Part shown: piece after piece, positions 45,959 through 57,390 of the stretch
Position numbering within the stretch: the first letter of the stretch is position 1
Layout of the letters: every line of letters begins with the position of its first letter
NCBI GenBank assembly: GCA_027886185.1
Contig: WOAB01000528.1
Span: forward strand, 3,906,001-3,970,000
DNA: 64,000 nucleotides
Origin: Rheum nobile
Taxonomy: Eukaryota; Streptophyta; Magnoliopsida; Caryophyllales; Polygonaceae
Direction of reading: 5' to 3'
Made by a program: the position numbers and the translations under genes
The notes under the pieces: generated by a model
Told to the model about the DNA's origin: nothing
Databases searched by the model: none
Seen by the model: only the letters and a program-made list of their open reading frames with translations

Positions 45959-46696
45959 TTAAACACCGGGCCGCGGCGAGGTCGCGCTAGGAGGTACTTC
46001 GTCCACCACGGGGCGGCAGTCATTGCCGCGGGGCGGTGAGGTCGCGGTGGCGATACTGAGGCACGCCGCCGGGTCGCGGTCAGTCTCGCCGCGGGGCGGT
46101 GAGATAACTGGGACTTCACGCCGGGTCGCGGTGATGGGTGACGCGGGGCGGTGGGCGATGTTCTCCATCTCACGGTCGCTCTCCTTTTCAGCAGACTTTG
46201 ACTCAATCAACGCTTGACTCAGTTGGTCAACTTGGCTTTGGAGACTGGAAATCGCCTCTTGTTGTTGTTGGACACTCTGAGCCATGGTTGCTTGCAGTGA
46301 GGACACGTTATGGGCCATGGTTGTATGCATTGAGATCACGTTCTGGGCCACAGTTGCTATACTTTGCATCAGGGTCCTGAGTACATCAGCATTGGGTGCA
46401 GGCGAACACTGTGGTTGATTTCCATATGGAACTGGGTTATAGTGCTCCCTCCACCCTGAGCTATAAGTGTCCGGATATGGCTCCTGCCTCGGTCCCTGTG
46501 AGTTCAGACCTCGACGTGCATTTACTGCTGCTCTGAATGCGGGAAGTCCTGGACAATCGTCAGTGGTGTGCAGCGCATCGCGACAGATTCTGCAGGCATT
46601 AGCTGGCCTTGCTGCACTAGGAGTTGGGTCGTATCCCCTCTCTGGAGAGAAAGAGCAAGGGTATGAGTTATCGCGCGACTCTCCCCAGAAATCCAT
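45959..46696 (-). CDS. Athila-like Gag, zinc-knuckle and coiled-coil part only
   Basis: 245 codons, minus strand, starting ~120 bp after the primer-binding site. Residues ~35-50 are a CCHC knuckle, C-R-I-C-(x4)-H-(x4)-C. Next comes PDTYSSGWREHYNPVPYGN, typical of Athila Gag after the knuckle, then a Gln-rich coiled coil (SLQSQVDQLSQAL). The capsid domain that normally precedes the knuckle is absent. The C-terminal third is low complexity and is encoded by CCGCGGGGCGGTG-type repeats (Arg/Pro-rich, 45,960-46,150). Possibly still translated. Confidence 0.7.
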   Translation of the reverse strand: MDFWGESRDNSYPCSFSPERGYDPTPSAARPANACRICRDALHTTDDCPGLPAFRAAVNARRGLNSQGPRQEPYPDTYSSGWREHYNPVPYGNQPQCSPAPNADVLRTLMQSIATVAQNVISMHTTMAHNVSSLQATMAQSVQQQQEAISSLQSQVDQLSQALIESKSAEKESDREMENIAHRPASPITATRREVPVISPPRGETDRDPAACLSIATATSPPRGNDCRPVVDEVPPSATSPRPGV

Positions 46697-46842
46697 ATCT
46701 GTGACAAAAAAAAATCAAAAAGGAAAAACAAAAGTCAGTAGCACAGGTATGGACCGTAAGATAGGTCCACACCAAAGTAACACGCACACGAACAAACACA
46801 AAGAAAGATCAAATCTTGCCTCCCCGGCAACGACGCCAATTT

Positions 46843-48425
46843 GATAGGCGTTGTCGTCGTGACACCTAAACAAATAAAATAATCCTAACAAACCTAAACA
46901 AGTAGTAGAGGCAAGCAAGGGTCGAATCCACAGGGAGGAAGTGATCAATTCATGTGTTAGTAAGCATGCAAAGTAACAAGCAAAGGGGTTTTTGGTTATC
47001 AAGCAAAACAAAGCAAACAAGCGTGGTTGATGAGAAAATATGAATGGGGAAGTAGTTCTACTAGAACGAGATCCACAATACAGAGATAAGTCGATCATTG
47101 AAATCTTATAAATCCAAGTTCTTTAACTATTCTTATGGTTGTTCCCACCCTGATCTTAAGTACTACCGATTCTCACAGTTGTCAATAGACTTATTACTAT
47201 GCCAATGATAAAGTACCACTGATTCTCACAGTTGTCAGCGTACTTTAGCACCAACACAACAATAGCAATGCACACAAGGATATATGATACATGCAAGTAG
47301 AAAGACGTACAAGTACTCACTCCCCTACTTAACATGCAATGATTCTCACTCACAATTGTACGCTCGAAACCCCTATACGCACAATTGTGTTTGCCACTAG
47401 ATATGCACTCGGAACCCCTATATGTAATCTTAGCAATTGATAAAAAGTATTCAACCTAGCTGGCCAGACTATGAAGAATAACGATAAATCAATAATCAAT
47501 ATAACCAAGAGAATCAAACCAACACACATAAGAATAAGAACAAGGAATAGAAATCTCATAACATAATCAACTGTATTGCTTCAAACGTCTAGTAGAACAA
47601 TGTGTTTAGTTCTCCATGGGTTGGAAACCCTGGAGGTGGAAAAGAAACGAACTTCAAAACTAAATCTAGATTCATTGTGGCTGGAAGCTGTGGGAATTAG
47701 GTTAAATAGAGTTAACCTAAAGCCCAAGATCACAAACCCTATCTTACAAGGAAATAAAATAATAATAATAATAAAAGGTAAACAAATCAATCTGGGAAAT
47801 AATCCCGTCTTCTCTCGCTCGGATCTCGCAATCCATCTCGGTCAGCAGCTCGGCCCAAATCCTTCCTTCATCAGCGCGGCCCAACAACAACTAGCAGCTC
47901 ACTCCACATCAGCGCGCATACATCAACGTGACGTCATCACTCCTCTTTCTTTCCGCTTGAATTCCCGCTCCGCTTCAGCTTCAATTCGCGCGCTTCTTTC
48001 TTCTCCTTCGTGGGCTTCTCTTCCAATTGGGCCTAATATCTTCTTCACGGCCCAATATCAACTTAATTCATTCCAGCTACACGCCTCGCGCGTAATTAAT
48101 TGCTCTTTTGCCCAACAGATGACGCGAGGCGTCAGCTCTCACCGCGGGGCGGCATCCTTCTCTGAGACCCATCGCCGGGTCGCGGTGGCTCTGACGCGGG
48201 GTGCCATTATTCTCTCTTCATTGTGGTTTCTTCATGGATTTTCAATGTCTTCTCAAGTGGTCAACTCCTCTTTCTCTGGATGTCTTCAATTAGCTCCTCC
48301 AGACCACCAAAACCACACTTCTCTACTCTAACTCCATAATCTCCAATTGTGCTCTAAATCCAACCAAATGGCGCCTCAAACCTGGTAATAATCCTTAGAT
48401 AAGTGGTACAAAATAGCACTTATCA
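46843..48425 (-). repeat. LTR of the Athila-like element (right copy, 5' LTR)
   Basis: 1,583 bp, same start and end as the left copy. It has one fewer CCGCGGGGCGG unit (48,135-48,165) than the left LTR. Confidence 0.92.
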
Positions 48426-48655
48426 ATCCATTCTTAGGAATATCATTTCTCCTTAGATGGAATGTCATTTAAAGGTTGACGTTTCTCCTAGAGTTTCCAC
48501 TTCCCAAGTAAGTCAGAGAAGAAGTCGTTTCTGCGGTTAGTGGTGGTGAGCTAGTCAGACTAATATAGAGTTATTAGTTTGGACCCTTATAAATCGTATC
48601 ATAACGTAATTGACTCAGTGTCAAGTACCAGTTGGAGAAGTTCTAAACTAACGTT

Positions 48656-49450
48656 ATGGTTCATCAACATGTGATGGACACCCGATCCACCAACCAAGCA
48701 GCTAGCGAGAGCCTTAGCAGAGATTCTCGAATTCAGCTAAGGAGTGCTACTCCACCAGGGGAAGACGCGGGATCTGGATCACGTAGCAATGACCCAAACC
48801 TGCGACAAGATGTTCATCAGGGACAAGCGGACCCCCAAGCTACAAGGGGAGTTCCACCTCATGCCCCAATCATGCTAAATGCGACAACCATTGGACAGAT
48901 AGTGGGGCTAGTGGTCGAAGTATTAACGACCCAGATGATACCGCAAGTCCAAACAACCCCCATACCTCAAGTCGCAGCTAGTGTGGAGGCACAAAATATG
49001 GCAAAGAATGGGCAACAGAACCACAGGACTGGCTCGTCTAAGCGGCCGGCGTCGCCCACCAAATTCGAGAAGTCTGGTCGTACTAAGACCAAGGCGACTC
49101 AGTCCGGCTCTGCCAAAGGCTCAGGCTGGAGTAACGGCGTGGTTCAATGCCACAACTGTGGTAAAGCTGGGCACAAGAGTCCGAGTTGCCAAAAGGAGAA
49201 GAGGGTATGTTACAAGTGTGGAAGGGAAGTCCACATGAAGGCATACTGTAGGAAGAAGGGCCTAAAGCCAACACCGGCATATCAGGCCTCAATGGCTGGT
49301 TGTGGGCAGAACCCAAGGGCGGCAGTGTCTGCTCCGGAGCAATCTGTTGCTCGTGATAAAGGTAAGGCGCCTATGGAATTTTCGAGTCAAGAGCAGCGAC
49401 TCTTTGTGATACGTCACCCCGACGGAAGGGATGCTTTGTACGAATGGTAG
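48656..49450 (+). CDS. Gag of element A, nucleocapsid part without capsid
   Basis: 264 codons. N-terminal polar region, a short hydrophobic segment (ATTIGQIVGLVVEVLTTQM), a basic Ser/Lys-rich linker and two CCHC knuckles: CHNCGKAGHKSPSC (residues ~163-176) and CYKCGREVHMKAYC (~183-196). These bind RNA in packaging. The capsid (Retrotrans_gag) region expected between residues ~100 and ~110 is missing, so this Gag should not assemble on its own. The frame ends in a natural stop; no protease follows. Confidence 0.8.
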   Translation: MVHQHVMDTRSTNQAASESLSRDSRIQLRSATPPGEDAGSGSRSNDPNLRQDVHQGQADPQATRGVPPHAPIMLNATTIGQIVGLVVEVLTTQMIPQVQTTPIPQVAASVEAQNMAKNGQQNHRTGSSKRPASPTKFEKSGRTKTKATQSGSAKGSGWSNGVVQCHNCGKAGHKSPSCQKEKRVCYKCGREVHMKAYCRKKGLKPTPAYQASMAGCGQNPRAAVSAPEQSVARDKGKAPMEFSSQEQRLFVIRHPDGRDALYEW

Positions 49451-51989
49451 TATTTTGTAAGGCTTTTTAGAATAAGGAGCGATGACTTGTGTCGATAGTC
49501 TCCATAGTTTAGTAATCTGTCTATTCGACTTTCTATTAGTTGTTTTATGTAATGTTTCGAATAATAAAGAAGTGTTTCCTTGTTCCGGAAACTACTAAAT
49601 TCATTACTTTTGCAAATTGTTCGTTCATACGAGACTCCGTGAGTGCCAAAAACAGTTATGTCACGTGTGGATAAGGGTTGTTAGGACTTGCAAAGGAGGG
49701 GTAACATATGGAACCGAGGTGTTCGTTCCCTACATGGTTAACACCAAGGGCGACTCTATTACTGTATACCTAGACCCATTCTTAGGAATCTCTCTTTATC
49801 CTTGGAGTAATGTCGCATCGGTATGACATTTATTACTCCCTTCGCTGAATTAGCAAGCGTTATCTAGTGAGTTGAGTTTTACAAAAAATCCTTAATGTTG
49901 AGGAAACAAATGTATGTGGTTAACGCTCTATGGGTACCCTAAACATTTGTTCTGGTCAAAGCACATAGGAATGAACTACATGAAGTTCAGAATGCCTAGC
50001 TGTGAGGTCGTCCTATGGACATCTAAGAGGATAGATTGCTAAGAAGAGAATAAATAGATATAAGAGATAGTTCAGAAGGAACCCAGTTTCTCTAAACAGA
50101 TCGTACTCTGTTACGACCTTGAGTAGAATTATTGTACCCAAGGGTGTGGTTATGGAAGTTGTAAGTGAGTATGTTCATTGTGGACCAGAGGATTAGACTT
50201 TCGGAAAGGCTAAGGGTGTGAAGTCATATGTATTGTCTTGGAAGATTTATCTGAGGTTCGTTATGAGGCTTTCTTAAGAGAAATGACATAAGGATTGGAT
50301 GGAGAGTGATTGATGTCTGTTAAGGCGATTTGATGTCACGTTTAGGAAAATAACGTGATTAGCCGCAATCGTGATAATTGAATTATCACGATCTTGTTTT
50401 GAGGAAACTAGAGGTTTTGAGTTGGAAATGAGCTTTAGGGCCAAACTTATTTGGGCCAAGGAACTGAATCAGTGAATTGTACCTTCAAGGAATATAGAGA
50501 TATGATATCTGGAGATTTACAGGGTTTGTAATGTGGATTTTAAGAGAGTGTGACGTCTATAAGGCTGATGATATAGCACTTTTTGGAAAATTAAGTTGTG
50601 AACGATTGTATTGGGAGAAAGCCCATTTGAAAGTGAAAGGTTATGGTGTAGGGCATAGTTATTCGGAGGATTTCGATAAACAAAAGGATGTGGCATGGGA
50701 AATTGTCGTATGTACGTTTAAGGAGTAAGGTAACAAATGTTACTCCTAGATACCCATTAAAGGATTAGGACGTAAAGTGATTGATTTTGATGGCAAGACA
50801 TCGTTCATTGGTATGGTATGTTTGAGCAAATAAATTGAGGAACCTTAAAGGTTTAAGTTAGAGATTGAATAATGGAATACGTTAAGTTAGTCTTGGGTAA
50901 ACAATAAATATCAGTAAAGCAAAAATGTACTTGATTTGGGATAATAAATCGTAAAGAGGACAACTGGTTGTTTAAGGATTTATGGATGTATAACAAACTC
51001 AACCGGTAAAAGTTTGTTATGATTTTTGAAGATCAATAGTGTGACATACAGTAAGTATTTGGATGATACCAAGTGAACTTGAGGAAAATGTGACCCATGT
51101 CTGTTAAGGTGATCGTATGGAACGTTTGGGTAAAACGAGAGTATAATCTTGTAGAATGGATTATTAGATCATGTTGAGATAATCATACATTGGTTGTGGT
51201 GTGATTAATTATGGGGTCACATGAGTAAATATTTTAGAGTTACGATATGGCACAAGGGCCAAATGTGATTAAGGTAACGAATGAAATAGGCGAGCCGGGT
51301 ATGTAAAAGAGTAAAGCTTATGTGACAGGTGGAGGTACTAAGTTGAGGTATAAGTGAATTCTATGTATATACTCAAGGATCGAATTGTCGAAAAAGAGTT
51401 AGTTGAAAACGTTGTATCCTTCTGTTTAAAGACATCAAGGTCTTTAGGAGGAATAGGACATAGCAGCGAGGATATATCGGATATTATAATGGATACTCTG
51501 ATCAAGGCAATGGTAAACTTGTGGACGATCACATCAGTTCTTGTAAGAGAAAGGAATGCAAGCAGTATGTTGTGAGAAGAATCATGATCGAGTAAATAGT
51601 TTGATTTTTGGGATATAGGTTTCGAAAACCAAATTTACTTAAGGATATCGACTTAAGGAAGATAAGGTACATACTTTGAGAGAAGTTTAGAGATAGATGA
51701 TAGAGAAATATGTGTATTCTCATGCTTAAGGTATAACGAGATTAGTGCGATGATTTGGAGAGACAATTATCCTAAGATAATTATGACTTTGAGGATGGTC
51801 ACGAGTTAGTACAAGGATAGCATATGGAAATAAGATATGCGAGATAGTGGTATGGTTGAGGAAATAGATCATTTTCCAGGAACAAGTACATGGTTGAAGT
51901 GATTAAGGATATTAAGTTCAGATAGTAAGATTAGGATAAAACCGGTCCCTTTAGTTTAGTGATGCTAGTTTCGGGGTCGAAACTATTTT
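49451..51989. other. Pol-less interior of element A
   Basis: About 2.5 kb where pol would lie, with no frame longer than ~75 codons and no reverse transcriptase, RNase H or integrase motif. CCATTCTTAGGAAT followed by a similar block occurs at 48,428 and again at 49,778, hinting at an internal duplication. The rest is AT-moderate sequence full of stops. Confidence 0.55.
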
Positions 51990-52313
51990 AAGGGGGGTAG
52001 TAATGTAATAATCCGCTTATGATCTTAGAGGTCGGGTGATAGAAGGGTCAGGTGATAGAAGGTATGTCTAGTGAAAGCAAGTTATAGAATTCTCGTAGGT
52101 GGTGAATAGTCTAAATTATGGTTAACCTGACGTTAACTGTAATTTGAACCAACTTATAAATTTTAACTTAGAAATGCCTGGACCAATTTACAAAGTGTGA
52201 AATGGGTTAGGCATGGTTAAACTTATACAGTTGGGTAACTTAGAATAGGGCCGCATCTCCGAGTTGCTATCTGCCAAGTTTCGGGGTCGAAACTTCTCTT
52301 AAGAGGGTAGTGA
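51990..52313 (+). other. Two successive polypurine tracts before the 3' LTR of A
   Basis: TTTCGGGGTCGAAACT followed by AAGGGGGGTAGTAA|TGTAATA occurs at ~51,970-52,010. The same arrangement, AAGAGGGTAGTGA|TGTAATA, occurs immediately before the real 3' LTR (52,301-52,319). The first tract is followed by ~255 bp that start like an LTR but are not the A LTR. Confidence 0.7.
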
Positions 52314-52952
52314 TGTAATACCCCTCATTTTTAGTAAGGGTATTTGGGTAATTTTTCCAACCCTCGTTGGGAAAGCAAGACGCGTTGGCAAAATTCGGAA
52401 ATTCTGTAACTCGTATAATCTCTGTATTATCTTTGAACGTTATGATATACGTTCGAGGTATTTTGGGACCATATAATATGTTTTATGGATGCTTAAGGTG
52501 GATTTTAGCTTTAGTCCTCGAGCCAAGCCTCGATCTGAGGCAAAAGGGGTGCCTTCGCGACATTTCCGCTACTGCAGAAAGTTGTTCGTCACTTCCCCAG
52601 GCAAAAGGCAAACACGCGGCATTTTCCGCGACCGCGGAAAATTTCCGCGCCCACGGAAAAGTGCCCAGCGTTGCGCCTTCGTCTTTCTTCCGTGTGGCGT
52701 CGATTCACTGGAGGGGGGAGGAGGTGCACCGGTTGGGTTGTCGGTGTTGGAGCCCTCTTTCCCTATTTAAGGAGGGCAGGTGAGCCTCCATCTTCATTCA
52801 CATCCTGATCTCTCTCTCCCTCTCAAAGTGTTCGTCACCGGAATCCCTCGAGTTCGTCGGCGTTCCCAAGTTCGTTGGAGCGTTGCCGGAGGAGCCCTGG
52901 AGGTGTGTTGCAGCAGTGGTTGAAGGCAACCCTCTCGCTTGGAGCCCCGTCG
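52314..52952 (+). repeat. 3' LTR of element A, first part
   Basis: Matches 39,147-39,799, including the TATA box CTATTTAAG (~52,763). It lacks one CCGCGACCGCGGAA copy present in the 5' LTR (5' LTR ~39,403-39,430). Confidence 0.93.
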
Positions 52953-55417
52953 TGTAACACCCCCAAATTTTCTTCCTTTGAAAGTATTACTGCCAGTGAC
53001 CTAGGATATAACATCCCGAAGTCATCCCAGGCTTTTCCAAACGATAAAACCATCAACCAACAGTTATAATACCAAATATTACAACTTTTATTAAAATCAA
53101 CGTCTCAGAATTACAACATGATTCCAAGCACTTTTAAAATACAACATCAGAGTTATTACAGCGGAAGTCTTTACACAAAATCACATTTTTAATACAGCGG
53201 AAGTCTTGTAAACAAAGCGACAATTAACTTGTCAAAACACCGTTCATCTTCACAGTCGTTCTAGCCTTCACGGAACAACAACATACCTGATGTGCCGAAT
53301 CGAACGGATGACACCAGACAACCATGCAGAGAACAATTATGGTTGGTTAGTCTAATGAAAGACCATGCAAGGGTACAAAGCAGAGTGGTTCAAAGTAGTC
53401 ATATTAGGTTAGACTCATCGTCTCTCGAATAAAAGTCGATCACGATAGTCAACCACCATACTTCTACTGAATACATGAAAAGGCATGATCAAGAGAAGAT
53501 TCTGGAGACCGAGTCTCACAACAATCAATCCCAAAAGAAGACTCCAAATGAAATGAGCCTTATAGGAAACATGACAAATGTTGGGAAACTTAATTAATAA
53601 TATTCATACAAGCGTTCAAAAACGACTTGATGTTTCGGCTCACAATCAACCTCACCGGCCCAGGGCGAATCCAGATTGGAAAGAGAACTTTACTATGATC
53701 ACAGTCAAGACGAGATTTCCTAGCTGCACTATTACTTAGCTGCACTACTCGCCGAAGGTATATTAATTTTGTGCACTAAAGGCACTTATCTGATTTAATT
53801 CCAAAACCAATCCACATCACCACATTATAAACTTTTATTATGATCAGCTCGTCCCGAGACGAGAGATCTTTTGGGAGCAACTCCCGAGATTTGCTCCCGA
53901 GATATATGTGACACTAGCTAAGTGCACCACCTCTATACCCGAGTATAGAGGCTTGTCATGACTCACCAATGGTATTAGGGTCTCAATGCCCTTTTCTCCA
54001 TTTAATTATCAAGAAACGACTGGACCTCCTGGCCCCAGTAAACGTTCCTACGAATACTCGTGCTAACTAAACAGTTCAACACAGTCATATATCACATCAA
54101 AACAAAGCCATCAAGGCCAACATCATAGATCTATCAATCTATATATATATATATATATATATCAAAATAGCGTTGCTACTAACAGTATATGCAACCTATT
54201 ATAATCTTTCATATGAAATTCACCTTTAAAATCCACAACAAAACCATTATGAACATAATAGCGCTGTATCTAGCAATATACAACCTATTATAATAGCACT
54301 TCTTTTCATCAAATAATTTATCAAAACTGTTCCCAACAAAACAGTAAATCATCCCAAATTAATTAACAACTAAACAATTGATAATTAATGGTAAATATGG
54401 AATGATGAGCAAGAGCGAACCGCCACTTGCCTTAGATCCGCCGAACTTGAACAACGGGCTCCTGGGTCTGAAACTGGGACAGATCTTGGATAATAAATCC
54501 CTAAGGAACGCCCCATAACGAGACCCTAAGTTAGATTCAATATCCACATAATTGAATCTAAAAGAATACGAAAAGAATCGAAGGAGCCGAGCCTCGCCCA
54601 AAGCCAAACACCTAAGAACACACACTCGGACAAGGCTCGCCGCGGGTGCGGTGGAGCGCTTGCCGCGGGGTGCGGTGACGACACAGAGCGAGCTCTCACA
54701 ACAGAAGTTCAGCAAACTCACCCTTAAATCGATTCGTTCGACTTCGATTTGTTCTTGGTTTGATCTCTCAACGCCTTAGGCCTTCAAACAACACTCAAGA
54801 GCACCCTTAACACTCAAAAGGGAACTCCGAACGCTCTCACCCGAAGCTCAAAGCTCAGACAACAATGGTGAAAACAGAGAAAACGGAGGGAGAAGAAGAT
54901 GAAGCTTGGACTTCGGATTCGATCCCTTTTATAGCTCCAAATCGAGCCTCCTCAGTGGGAACAAGCAAGGGGACAAACCGGGAACAAGGGAACAAAGAGA
55001 CAACAAGTGGAGCCAGTTGCTCCTGCAGAGGGAAGACGATAACGTCGAAGAAAATATCCCACCGCGGGGTGCGGTGGCGTGGCCGCTGGGTGCGGTGGCG
55101 ACTTTGTTGCCGCCTCCAAATCTGGCCTTCGCCGCGGGTGCGGCCACTTGATCGCGGGGTGCGGTCAAGGCCATTCTTCACCCTTTTTGACCGTTTTGAC
55201 TTTGGGTTAATCTTCTTAACCCCGGGTTAAATATATTCGTACTCGAACGACTATTTAACCTTGAACATACGTCAACTGTATTTCATATTACTCAGAAAAA
55301 TATTACAGAGATCAAACATATTACCGAATGTCTGAACTTCTCTGAATTTAATCTGACTTGTAATACGGGAGTTGGAAAAATTCCAAGTTATCCTTATAAA
55401 ATATCTGGGATATTACA
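52953..55417 (-). mobile_element. Solo LTR, family B, nested in the 3' LTR of A
   Basis: 2,465 bp from TGTAACACCCCC to GGGATATTACA, with CGTCG on both sides (52,948-52,952 and 55,418-55,422). No internal region remains, as after recombination between two LTRs. Minus orientation: TATA box GCTATAAAAGG at ~54,926-54,936. CCGCGGGGTGCGGTG-type repeats lie at 54,635-54,680 and 55,060-55,170. (AT)n at 54,138-54,160. Confidence 0.92.
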
Positions 55418-57390
55418 CGTCGTGTCGTCGCCGGAGTCGTTCGAGCCTCACCGGAAATTCGTGGTGTCGCAACCTCGCCGGAGGTCGTGCTCTCGCCGGA
55501 TCTGTTCGCCGAGAGTCCTTGGAGGCTGGGAGGTGGTGGTCGTCGAAGGAAGCCCTCGTCCCGAGCCCCGCCGTGTCGTCGCCGGTGAGTTTTCTCCCGA
55601 TTTAGGGTCGTCGGAGTTCACGGCCGCGACCGCAGACATGAACTGCCGCGACCACGGCGATGGCAGTCAGGCCGCGACCGCGGACGCTGTCCTTGACACC
55701 CGCGGCCGATGTGCTCGACGCCCGCGGCCAATGTCTTCGACGCTCGCGGACGATGTCCTCGACGCCCGTGACTGCGGAATCCAAGCCACGACCGCGGATT
55801 GCCTTGGCAATCGCGATCGTGGCCATGGACGATCTGGTCTCGGACGAGACTCTCGTTCTTTCGATTTCGTTTGTTTTTCTTAGATTCGTTTATTTTATTG
55901 TCGAATCTAACCTAGGGTTTCGTTATGGGTCGTTGTCGTCGGAATCTGTAATCCGATTTCCGTTTCCGTTCCAGACCCCAAAACCCATCATCGTTCAATC
56001 GTTCATCTAGACTAAGGCAAGTGGCGGTTCGCTCTTGCTTATCATTCCATGTTTCCATTTAATTATCAATTGTTTTAATTGTTAATTAAATTGGGATGAA
56101 CTATTGTTTTCGTTTGGGAACATATTTTATAAATGATACGATTAAAACATGATATTATAATAGGTTGTAGATATTGCTAGAAACAACGCTATTATATTTG
56201 TTATTACCATGATGGTATTGATGTGAATTTTGTGTGTGAACTTAAAATGTAGTTAGAACGAGTATTCGTAGGAACGCTATGTACCTTGCGAGGTCTAGCC
56301 GTTTCTTTATAACCGTGGTGGATAGGATGTCCAAGCCCTAACACCCTTCCCTGGTCATGACTGTCCCCTATCCGAGTATAGGGGAGGTGCACACAGCTAG
56401 TGCCAAACATTCGGGAAATATTCCCAAGATATCTCTCGTATCGAGATGATATATTTATATGATAAAAGCTTTAATGTGAATATACGTTTTGGAATTAAAC
56501 AAGATAAGTGCGATTATGCACATAATTAATATACCCTCGGGCGAGGAGTACAACGTGGAAACCGCCCGGACTTCGATTAGAGTAAGTCCTCCTTCCAAAT
56601 CTGAATTCGCATTACGCGGTGAGGTTGGTCGGGGACCCAAATGGTCAAGTCTTTTTAAATGCTTGTGTGAAATTATAAACGTTCCCAAACATTTGTCATA
56701 CTTTCCCGTAAGACTCATTTCCTTTGGAGTCTTCTCTTCATACGTTTCCTATAAGGCTCATTTCCTTTGGAGTCTCCTTTTTAGTGCATGTCTAAATTTT
56801 AATCGCTCCGTGAAAGTTCCGGGTTATATATCGTTCCTTCGATTGATATTTGAGGGACAATGATAGTAAACGGTTACGATCACTAGAACCATTCTGTTGC
56901 ACCCTTGCATAGTCTTTCATTAGACTAACCAACCAGGTTTTATTCCTTGCATGGTTGGCTGGTGTCATCCGTCCTATACGGCACATCAGTGGTTGGTCCC
57001 CGAAGACTCGAAGCAACCAATTGAAGAAGAGGCTTACAGTTGCAGATTTAAGTGTCGGTATTTCAAGGTCGTTAAGTATTACTCTAAAATGTATTTTTAT
57101 AACCTAGTCATGTAATAGGTTTATTCTTAAAGTCTTCCGCTGTGTAATTTAAAGTCTTCCGCTGTAATTTCACTATGTTGTAAAAAAAAACACTACTATC
57201 GGTTGATGAGAGATCTTTTAATAAGAATGGTTGAGTTTCATTTAAAAATGTCTTCCGCTGTTTAACCTTTCGTTGTTTATTATGTTTATTTAAGATTAAT
57301 TGTTCCGATTAAAGCTTTGGGTGACATCGGACAGCAACGTCTGAGGTCACTGGCGTGTGGCATTTCCGACAATAAGTCGGGGGTGTTACA
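55418..57390 (+). repeat. 3' LTR of element A, second part
   Basis: Resumes after the solo LTR and matches 39,800-41,790. It has fewer CTTTCGTTGTTTAAC units than the 5' LTR (57,240-57,280 against 41,635-41,680). Ends GGGGGTGTTACA. Confidence 0.93.

Larger units (their letters stand above)
42252..48425 (-). mobile_element. Athila-like non-autonomous LTR element nested in A
   Basis: LTRs at 42,252-43,872 and 46,843-48,425, flanked by ATCCA (42,247-42,251 and 48,426-48,430). In minus orientation the LTR starts TGATAAGTGCTATTTTGTAC. The primer-binding site (minus, 46,839-46,822) reads TGGCGTCGTTGCCGGGGA, matching tRNA-Asp as in Athila/Tat elements, with one change. The polypurine tract is GCATGGGGGGTT (minus, next to 43,873). 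The interior is only ~3 kb with gag and protease remnants and no pol. Confidence 0.92.
39147..57390 (+). mobile_element. Ty3-type LTR retrotransposon A, non-autonomous, with two nested insertions
   Basis: Full element with 5' LTR 39,147-41,790, 3' LTR 52,314-57,390 (interrupted), primer-binding site, partial gag and polypurine tracts, flanked by AGAAC (39,142-39,146 and 57,391-57,395). No protease, reverse transcriptase or integrase is found. LTR style and shared words link it to family B, whose integrase carries a chromodomain (Tekay/Del-like). It must have been mobilised by another element's enzymes. Confidence 0.92.

Noticed and set aside
54865..55230. Frames with PRGAVAW-like repeats in family-B LTRs (also 62,483-63,152)
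   Set aside because: Encoded by CCGCGGGGTGCGGTG repeats in an LTR, antisense to the element; not taken as a protein.
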